From Cristatella mucedo (Eukaryota; Bryozoa; Phylactolaemata; Cristatellidae): 64,000 bases of DNA. The DNA lies in contig WPIO01000103.1 in the NCBI GenBank assembly GCA_009760855.2, positions 1,196,001 to 1,260,000 of the forward strand, read 5' to 3'. Position 1 is the stretch's first letter. Each line of letters begins with the position of its first letter. A program made the translations under genes and the position numbers. Shown in pieces: positions 55,713-64,000 of the stretch. The notes beneath the pieces were generated by a model. It did no database searches, was not told the DNA's origin, and saw nothing but the letters and a program-made list of their open reading frames with translations.

Positions 55713-57903
55713 GATGTCAATTCACGTGAAATTTCGTTCCTACAAAAATGAATTTTCTCGGTCGGATTTCTGTCGCTTTGCTGAGGATTGAGGTGGATTG
55801 CTGCGGACGATAGTATCAGCCCGTGGCTCTGCAGTCAATTGCAGTTGAATGCGTCAGAATACGTTCGCGAAATGATGCAAAATTGGGCAGATACACTTGA
55901 AATAGTGATGCTTCGCGCTGCCTATTTGCGGTCGATTAAAATGCATTTCGTGCGTCGCGGTAATGGCACGGGTTTTGCAGCCCAATTTGCATGAGAATGA
56001 GTGAGCGCAACGAAATAAAATTTTGTGGACACGTAACATCATTAAGACGATGTGCTACCACGTTCAATAAAAAATTAACTTTTGTTCCGCCCATCCTCGG
56101 TTTTTGTTTGATTATGGTATATGGCCGTAGATATAGCGTTGGATTGCGGCCACGGTCGAACCCGGAAGAATGGTGTGGTCATAGATAGACAACAATTGAA
56201 AGTCTAGGTCAAGGCTGCTGAGCCGCAGCGTGTGCGCAGCTCCGCTACTAGATCTGTCGCCCCATTCGCAGCGCGACCCGCGACCTATCCCAAGCATGTA
56301 AGTCGTGAGGCGTGTGTAGTTTTCTGGCACCTCGCTGACCCTGTCCATTGGCGGCAGTATACGAAGCAGGCATATCGATGGGGCAGCGGTTTGGATGTGG
56401 CGAAGTCGCGCACCCTCATTCCCTGCCTCCCTGCTGCTGCTGCTGCTGCTGCTGCTGCCTCCTTGTAAGGCCGTTTCGCGAAAGCCGTCTAGTAAGGGAT
56501 GTGGCGAAGTGGCAGTCAGTATATTAGCTTTGGTGGTTACCAGGAAGGCATTACGCTCAGTGCTCATTGAAATCTTGTAATGTTACATCTGCCAGCTTAC
56601 GACAGTCCTAGAGATAGCGGTTCTTGAATTATTAACCATTAGCCTTCACCTGTGGAGAATCGCGGGTGACTCCAACTTTGCTTTGGAAAGCAGGCCCGAG
56701 TGTCCACTGACCTAGCCTGCGAGCCCGCCTCACTGAATGCAAGCTTAAAGTTCAGTAAATAGAGAAAAATCTGTTTAGTAGGAAAAATTAAGGCTTATTT
56801 CAAAACTATATTTAGCAATTTTATGTTAAAACGAGCAGTCAAAATTCTCATTTTATTAAATCTATTCGCTTCCGCGGGGTAGTGAATCAGCACTGGGTTG
56901 CATGCACGGAACATGCAGGAGTTCACGATTATCTTTAAATTCATCTCAACTATATAGTTAGCCCCCCCCCCCCGGTTAAGAAACACGGCCAAATAATAGT
57001 TATACATATCCGTCGCCTTGTAGAGGCAGGCGGTAAGGCATGCTTAGTTTCAACTATGGGAGCCATGTCGCAACTACATATGCATATTAGAAAGTTGTCT
57101 TCGAATTTTTTGCATACTATCATTACTGTGCCGTTATAGTAGTGCTATATATCTAATAAAGAGCATAATGTAAGGGGTTGGCATCAGCGACTATTACTGA
57201 CTCACTATCTAGAAAAAATAGCTTTATATGGGTTGATAGCAAGTGGTTATCATAATCGATTATTTAGAAAATATTTTTGGACATATGAAGCAATTGTTAG
57301 TCGGTTGTAATTTGGTTTTGAATTAGACAGTAGTATGCAATCATCACACATTTTTAGACAGTTGCAGGCTTTACACGCATCACCTCTCGCTGGCCGTGAA
57401 GTAGACCCGGGTCTTCAGCCTTCAGGATTACGATGCTCATGCCTCCGATCGTCGGCTTGAGGCCTTCAGCGGCCTTAATTTAACATTCAAGCCCCCTCAA
57501 GCTCTTCAAGCTGGGACGATAGTCGTGCGGGCTCCGCGCTCGTAGCCTTCAAGGCTCCTCTGAGGTTGTTAAATGAGATAACCTCTAATTTTTCTTTTAC
57601 GGTTATATGTTAGCGACAGAGTCTTGTTATAACAAAGCACTAGTGCTTTTGATAGCTGCCGTGCTCTGCTAGGACTTTGGTTAAGGAGCAGCTAAGCACA
57701 TTTATCGCGGCCCTGCGCTGCTAGCCGCACTAGGCCTGTTTGCCGGCTCTCGGGAGTTGACCTCAGCTCGTCACCGGCATTCAATATCCCAGCTGCACGG
57801 GCTGTAGCAGGACGGCATGCAACCATTGAAGCGGCACATTTATCCTCAAGATCAGCCACAGCTGCCCAAGTTGCTCGTGTCCCGCACTCTCTGTTAGGCA
57901 TGG
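55713..57903. other. No gene firmly supported
   Basis: A minus-strand ORF at 56,112-56,567 (151 aa) includes a polyserine run translated from a CTG repeat. The part PENYTRLTTYMLGIGRGSRC looks less random than its surroundings, but I find no domain or splice support. A C13-14 run lies near 56,961. Elsewhere there is nothing recognisable. Confidence 0.35.
56431..56458. repeat. (CTG)9 trinucleotide repeat
   Basis: Nine CTG/CAG units with a partial tenth, uninterrupted. Confidence 0.95.
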
Positions 57904-57962
57904 GCGCTCCCTGTAAGGGCTAAGCATTCCCTGAAAAGGCTAGGTGCTCTCTGCAAGGGCTA
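57904..57962. repeat. Three ~20-bp imperfect tandem repeats
   Basis: GCGCTCCCTGTAAGGGCTA, AGCATTCCCTGAAAAGGCTA and GGTGCTCTCTGCAAGGGCTA follow one another directly before the CT tract. Confidence 0.8.
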
Positions 57963-58096
<134 letters not shown>

Positions 58097-58309
58097 TCTA
58101 GGCACTGGAGAGATCTCTGCTTGCACACCTCTCTTAGCTCCAGTGGCCTCCTGCTACTTGCGTGCGTTCGGAAGCAGGAATTCAGCTTTCGGGTGCAAAA
58201 AAGAAGCCCTGGCTTTTTTAAGCTTTCGGGTGTAAACTCGAAGGAAGTCTTTGAAATTGACTAGATCTGCATCAGACTCCGATTTCCTTAAACAACGTTC
58301 AAGCCTGCA

Positions 58310-58830
58310 CATCGACTTCAAGGTTTGTCACTCACTTTTAGGTCCCTTTATTCTCTGGCTCCAGCCCTCCTATCCGAACTACTCCATCACCAGGCTAGGC
58401 ATATCGTACCATCTGCTTTTCTGACTCAAATTATTAAGCTATATCTCGTACGAATCTAAAATCCTATGGAGACCGTGCCTTCATTTCGTATGCTCCTAAA
58501 GTCTGGAACTCACTCTTGACTGACGTCACGATATTCTCTGACTTGATACGTTTAAAAAGAAGCTATTGGCGCTCTTTTTTATCACAGCCTTTACTGGGTC
58601 CCTGTAATTTGTCCTTTGTGTGCTTATGCATGCCGATGCTGCTGTGCATGCTACTACTAATCATATTAACATGTTGGCACTGTGTATGTTACCTCTAACC
58701 ATAGTATGACTGTTTACATGTGGATGTTTCAACTGACCATTTGATCATGCTTTCTTTGCAGCATAAATCAAGTGCCAAGAAAGAGATTAAATATTAACTG
58801 AGGAAAATATGCAAATGTAGTATTATAACT
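58310..58830 (+). mobile_element. LINE family B 3' end upstream of the RING gene
   Basis: Remnant of the C-terminus (SLAPALLSELLHHQARHIV, NLKSYGDRAFIS-like blocks), then the 3' UTR (TTTGTGTGCTTATGCATGCC) and a degraded tail (CAAGTGCCAAGAAAGAGATT). It ends about 120 bases before the splice acceptor of the RING/B-box exon. Confidence 0.78.
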
Positions 58831-59007
58831 GTTATTATTCACTTATGCACTGCTCTATCTGAGAGTTGTTGAAACATTTGAGTGGTGCTTGTAGTTGTAG
58901 AAGCTGCGTGTGTGGTGTATTTAGTTTAAGTGTTATTCTTTTTTTTCAGAGATCCTGATAGTGTTTGCAGTGACTGGACGTTGGGCGTGATACAGCCTGT
59001 TGATAAA

Positions 59008-62000
59008 ATGGAGTCAGATCTTCGACGCTGCTGCGTTTGCAAAGGCTTGCTCCAAGAACCGATCTTGCTCGGCTGTCTGCACAACTGCTGCAAAAGCTGC
59101 ATGCTGGAAGCCACTGCTCAGTTACATCACAAGCAGATGACGTGCCCCGGTTGCAGCACCGTCACAGATGTTGCCGTGGTTCATCCGAATCTGTTCATAG
59201 CCACGCAGAAACTATCTTCTGATGTAAAGTGCATTCCGTGCCAACGGAAAGGATATGACGACATTCTGGCTGAAATGTACTGTAAGCAATGTGCTAAAAC
59301 CTTGTGCGAAGCTTGCGCAAGGGATCACAACATACACATCTCGGACCATATTACGGCGCCACTTCATCCTTGTACCGCAAACGAAAGCTCTTCTGCCTCT
59401 ACTGTTCTATGTCCGCAGCATCGTGAGCAGTTGAAATTGATGTGTTTTACGTGTATGAGACTCATGTGTGTAACCTGCTGTGCTGCGTGCCTCAGTGAAA
59501 AGCACGACGTCAATCTATGCGAGTGTGAAGCCGTCCGCAATAAGATGGCCATCAAGAAGCAAGAAATAGTTGAATTTTTACGACAAATAGTGGATCTGAC
59601 TGATTTGCTCGACCAAGATGGCTGGCTTGCGGCAGTGAATGCAGCGCGAACTGCATGCTCGCAAGTCCTTCGGAGAAATAAAAGAGCTGCTTTAGATTGC
59701 CTCGATGAAGCCTATGGTGCAGCTCAGCAAGATCTTGAAAAGCTAAGTGACATGCTCAGTGCCGAAGTGTCGAATGAAGTCACAGAAATAATTAACCTGA
59801 AGAAGGATGCCTGCTCTGCAATAGCATATGGCCAGTTAATGCTGAATTCTGGCGATGCCACATGGTTGCTAGATCAATGTGACCGTGTCGCATCGTGTCT
59901 GGGAAGGCATGTCCGTCGGCTCTCAGCATTATCTGCCACTTCAGCTATCAAAGACCGCCTCGTCATGCCCGAAAATTTTTCAGATGTCACCAGGGACTTA
60001 ATTTTAAGGACATTAATTGGTACACCAGAGTTATATCCCGGTAAGTGATGCTCTCAAAGCCTGAAAGGTTGTTCACATTGTAAAAGGATTGTTACCTTAT
60101 ATGCCTCCCATTCAACAGCATTATGCATTCGGGCAATTTTATTAAATTCAGTAGTATGAATTGCTTGTGATTGTTTGCTGGAGAGCTGAACTGAAATATT
60201 CATATGGGAATATGAATATTTCTTCTTGGTCTTTGCATGTTGTGGGTAGTCGTAGCTGTTGTTAATGGACCAAACTGATAGTACTGCTTTCTAGGTAACT
60301 TAACAGCTCTGCCACAGCACTAAAATGGCCCTGCCTTTCTTTAGTGCTCAAGACAGCTTGTGCGTTATTCTCTGTTTTGGCCATCCATCGGGCCAACGTT
60401 TGTAGAAATGCTGCATTTTGTTGCATTCATACATCTGTCCTCACTATTTTGGCTTCTTTCAGCTCTATTCTAATTACCTAGAGATAGTTCTAGGGGTGAG
60501 AAATCTTTATTGAGAATCATAATTCAGTTATTTACAGTGCCGTTGTACTGTAATGATGACGACTTCAATCCAGGGCATGGATTTTCCAGCTACCTGGTCA
60601 CCTTTAGAAACCCAATCTGATCCTGTACTAAGGCAAGTGCACTTCGACCCTAATCTGAATCCACTATTAGTAGACACTTATAGGTAACATTCTGAAATAA
60701 TGCCTAGAAGACAACCTGAAAAATTGTTAAGGATCTTATAGGATCGAAGTTCTTCAGCTAGCTTCAAATGACTATTTACTTCATTATGCCATAACCCAGA
60801 TTACTCATGAAAAGTGCTAGCAAGTGTCAGTTCAAACCACAATCGTACGTAAAGTTTGCATGCTGGTATAAAATGCAGAGCTTGCATGCCCTGCCAAGCT
60901 CAGAAAGGGGAGTGGCAGAGGAGGGAGTGAGCTCTTCTGCAGACTAAAACCCGTCGTTGTTGCTGACAGGCTGGATTCTTCCATGTTGTTATCAGTCTTG
61001 CCCGGAGGTAAGGTGCTCTACTTTGCACCCCATGCCATGGCTTTGAGTCGTGCAGGGAATGCCTTATGGCTCAATGCAAGCTGATGTGATAGCCACACTG
61101 CTGCTCATTGTTCATCCATACGTAAACTGAGTTTACTAGTTTAGAGACATTGCGATCAGCAACTTCACTAGATTCTGCAAAAAATCGAGCTTGATCTGTG
61201 AAGTTTAGCCATCTCTTAATCTGATCTGCAAGGCTGTTTTGCTGCTAACATAAATAAGGCAGTCGAATAAGCCGTTATTTTACTCAACTGTAGGTTGAGT
61301 AAATGGGAGTGGGTGCCTAACGCTGGAAAAAAATTTGAACTAATAAAATCTGTCGATGTCCTCATCTTTGAGCATGTCATTATGACTGATCGGTTGCCTT
61401 GCATCCTCTCCACCCTCCATATAATGCTTAGAAAAAGAGATTGCATACGGTGCTCTAAATACATACATGCGGCTTTGCACAGCAGCAGTGTGGTTATGGT
61501 TTATTTTAAACAGCATGGCTATTGCTGTTTAAAAACTTAAGTGTTGCTATTTAGCATCCCTGCATCTTTCGACGAAACTTATCAGAGCCGATGTGTGTCT
61601 GTTATTCCCCTATAAGTAGCCCCGAGTGTTTAGCTGTACGCATTCAGGCCGGCGATAGAGCTTCAAAATAGTTAAAAATGCTGCTGATTGTCGTGCAAAC
61701 CAGGTCTAGGATTGTGCTTGCTCAAATTTTCTATAAGAGATTATTTGATAGGGGTTCAACCAAATACCGCCGCCTGGTTAGTAAAGTCAGAGAGAATGCT
61801 TGTTCTACTAATTGGCTCAGTGCTGTGTGGCTCAGAGCTACCAACCGTAATGCTGGCCCAGAACAAAGCCTATAAAATAAAATAAAATAATCGCTGATTT
61901 AACAGCCTCTTTTTTATAGCGACAGAAGAGACTTTACAGCTATTGCTACCGCTTACAGCGGCGATAAAGAATCACCCACCGCAGGATTTGAGCCCACAAC

Positions 62001-62658
62001 CTCGGGATCGAGGTCCTGAAAAGCAACCGACTTACTTAGTGTGCCATCGCGGCTCACCACTGTTTTTGGAAACACCAGTCGAAGATGTCTAGAGCAAGAA
62101 TTTATGTTTCCATACCAGTCATTGTCAGTGGCTTCGAGGAAATCTAATAAAAAATTTAAGGCATGCTATATATTCATATGACGAATCCCATGATTAAATC
62201 TCTTAGGTATAAATCTACATAGCCACCTTTTTAACGGTTTAGTTCACCAAAATCTATTGAGCATAGACAGTTTTTTCTGTATCAGCAGCCCTTAGCTTCA
62301 TGATATACCTCAACCACATTGCAAACCAGTGTGAACCCTTGCCAACATGAAGTAATATTACAATAGACATGCTACTGCCACCGAAGATTCTCGAAGTGTT
62401 CCATCATGTATTCTTCTTTCTTGATCTGTACATGGTATTGTCTCTTTTATTCTTTGTGCTTTACCGGCTTTTCTTTATCTGGTTTTAGCAAAACGGAAGC
62501 AGCAAGAATGCGCTAGCCCTCGGAATGGCATTGAGAGGCCACTAGCTGGTGCCAAGCGAGGGCTGCTATTGTTGCAGGAGTTGCGAAAGAAACTGCTAGA
62601 TGAGGAAGAGAAGCTCGTCATTGAGTCACAAAGTATTGGCACCAATGAAATATTTTGA
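59008..62658 (+). CDS. RING / B-box (TRIM-like) protein, 400 aa
   Basis: Likely E3 ubiquitin ligase of the TRIM type. Exons 59,008-60,040 and 62,489-62,658 join in phase 1 (G|GTAAGT ... TTTTAG|CA), giving 400 codons plus TGA. The RING is complete: C8-x2-C11, C23-x-H25, C28-x2-C31, C46-x2-C49. B-box 1 (about residues 74-118) and B-box 2 (about 130-170, CPQH...CFTC...CVTC) follow, then a helical coiled-coil region. Exon 2 encodes a basic stretch and a Leu/Lys/Glu helix (LLLLQELRKKLLDEEEK). No NHL, B30.2 or other C-terminal domain is present, so it is a short TRIM. The coding exon begins at an acceptor (TTTTTTCAG) at 58,949 and its frame is open from there, so an upstream exon could add residues; I chose the ATG before ESDLRRCC. 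Confidence 0.85.
61010..61100 (+). mobile_element. Possible diverged tRNA-headed SINE in the intron
   Basis: GAGGTAAGGTGCTCTACTTTG, GGCTTTGAGTCGTGCAGGG and AATGCCTTATGGCTC follow the layout of SINE2, with a degenerate box B. Weak. Confidence 0.35.
61874..62058 (-). mobile_element. SINE2 copy, minus strand
   Basis: Reverse complement: GTGAGCCGCGATGGCACACTA head, box B-like GGCTCAAATCC, GGTGATTCTTTATCGCCGCTG body, AAAGAGGCTGTTAAATCAGC and a (TTTTA)n tail at 61,874-61,889. It lies within the intron of the RING/B-box gene, antisense to it. Confidence 0.82.
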
Positions 62659-63745
62659 GCTGTTGCTTCAGATCGTGTTGCTGATCAATTGCATTGAAAG
62701 CACCTCTGCTGTTTGCTGCTATTGCACTCGTTGCTTTTCGTGAGACAGTTTCTGCAGATGACATGAATTAGAATTCTTACTTACTTAGACCCTCTGTTCG
62801 TTTGCTTATTATATTCCTATAGATTTCCGAATGGTTTCCAAGATGTGACGGTTATAGGTACCCCAAGAACCACTTCTCTGCTACTACTCGTCAGACTGCC
62901 ACGAGTAGCCCAGCTGGAGTAGTAGTTACAAGTCAGCTGCAGCAGGATGTAAGCTGCATCTCTCACTTCGGCTCCACATTCCAATTGCCCTACATCTTAT
63001 CTAGTCACCTCTTAGTGAGTATGGCCTAAGTTATCCTTCTCTGTTTCGGCTTCAGACACTACATGCAGTTTTGCATAAAGTGAAGTACTAGTTATGTGCA
63101 AGCGTCTAGTGTCACTCTCGAGTGGCTACATCTCATCCGAAGTTTGCACATCTAGCATTAATACAGTGTTTTCTGCGCAAAATCTGGGCTTGCTATTCTA
63201 AAGCGACTTGTCGTCATTAGATTAGCACGTTGCTTCTACTGTCGAGTCGGCCAGCATTCAGCCAAGGAGCATCGCCAAAAATCAGCACCTGTTTAGACAG
63301 GAGAAAACGGCAGCCAAACTAGTTGATCTGTTTAAGCCATCGAGCATAGATTGTTGAAGACCCTCTATTAAGGACTCCCGGCATGCATCCTTAGTTATCT
63401 TCAAACAGTGCACAGCAGCACAGCTTGTCTGGTCGATCGTCGAAATTGGCGCCCCTCGGCTGCCGTGCTTTTAGCATTAGCAGCCATTGATTCATTACAG
63501 CAGGTGGCACCTTCGAATATAGGCAAGGCTTCCTGATATTGGCAGTCCTTGTCAACGTGGTGGTGATGCTAGTGTCCACCCACTGTAGAAAATGGCAAGA
63601 GCATGAAACGTCTTCTCCTTTGGAAAATACATGTTGGTTGTGTAACTCATACAATTGGTTAAGGGGAAGCCTCATCATTACATCCTGTCCTTCCACTACT
63701 ATAAGCCATGTCTATCGAGATTAATAAATGTGGGGGTAGATAAAC
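62659..63745 (+). other. Probable 3' UTR of the RING/B-box gene
   Basis: No intron signals or credible + strand ORF between the stop and the AATAAA near 63,723. The only long ORF is antisense (63,391-63,696) and unrecognised. Confidence 0.5.
63723..63728 (+). terminator. Polyadenylation signal AATAAA
   Basis: Hexamer followed within about 10 bases by a G-rich stretch (GTGGGGGTAG), a usual arrangement for a cleavage site. About 1.07 kb after the stop codon. Confidence 0.6.
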
Positions 63746-64000
63746 CTCTTGTATCTGCTAGTCGCAGCTGCTGCTCCAACTCTAGCCTCGTCTTTCCTGA
63801 TGCATTTTAAAATAATACTAGTTGTACTTGTGCAGCAACATAAAAATTCAGATACCACACGCACACACCGTACAGTTATAGCAGATCTGGTAAGGTCCCA
63901 ATTTAAAGTTTCAACTGCATACCATTTCTGGCATTTCTTTCTTTCAAATGAACAACACGTCTTCTGAAAGCAAGCAGTGGTAAGACAGAATACAGCAGAC
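63746..64000. other. No gene seen
   Basis: Downstream of the presumed polyadenylation site; no recognisable element to the window edge. Confidence 0.4.

Noticed and set aside
63391-63696. 101-codon minus-strand ORF near the right edge
   Set aside because: It is antisense to the probable 3' UTR of the RING/B-box gene and has no recognisable motif. I cannot exclude a transposon fragment.

Overview
This is animal (metazoan) nuclear DNA, almost certainly from an invertebrate. The genes are split by GT-AG introns, non-LTR retrotransposon debris is dense, SINEs carry tRNA-like heads, and long CT/GA, AT and CA microsatellites are present. No operon, CRISPR array or plasmid feature is seen. The species cannot be fixed. 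A gustatory-receptor-like protein, a RING/B-box protein and CR1/L2-type LINEs together fit many protostomes.

Layout. Positions 1-46,240 are a tandem tetraspanin array. Gene A (12,472-24,541, 253 aa) and gene B (29,819-42,655, 260 aa) are both on the + strand. Each has six exons joined by phase-0 introns, with matching splice positions. The first ~120 bases resemble the 3' UTR of B, so a third copy probably lies off the left edge. The spacer downstream of B (42.87-46.24 kb) is homologous to the one upstream of A (0.4-2.4 and 8.65-10.4 kb).

The array is full of two LINE families. 'Family A' has a C-terminus around LLRETKSVGYRMRTESRLGC and a 3' UTR with GTGGAGTTACAGACGGAGATAC. 'Family B' has a C-terminus around SFGDRTFSSY..KAWNSLP and a tail with GCGCCTAGAAAGAGATT then (ATT)n. 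A degenerate R2-like LINE sits between A and B. One tRNA-headed SINE carries a tail resembling the family B tail, so family B probably moved it.

Positions 46.4-54.7 kb are sparser: a ~485 bp CT tract, a frame-broken coding-like patch on the - strand (47.4-48.0 kb), and a - strand gustatory-receptor-like gene (exons 52,438-51,302 and 51,134-51,054) whose last exon was not found. The right end (58.9-63.7 kb) holds a two-exon + strand RING/B-box (TRIM-like) gene of 400 aa with a 3' UTR and an AATAAA signal.

The three gene types show no common pathway. The main interest is the duplicated tetraspanin array. Its two copies act as mutual empty sites that date transposon insertions as before or after the duplication. 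Paralogue comparisons were aligned by eye, and element boundaries are good to roughly 5-30 bases.
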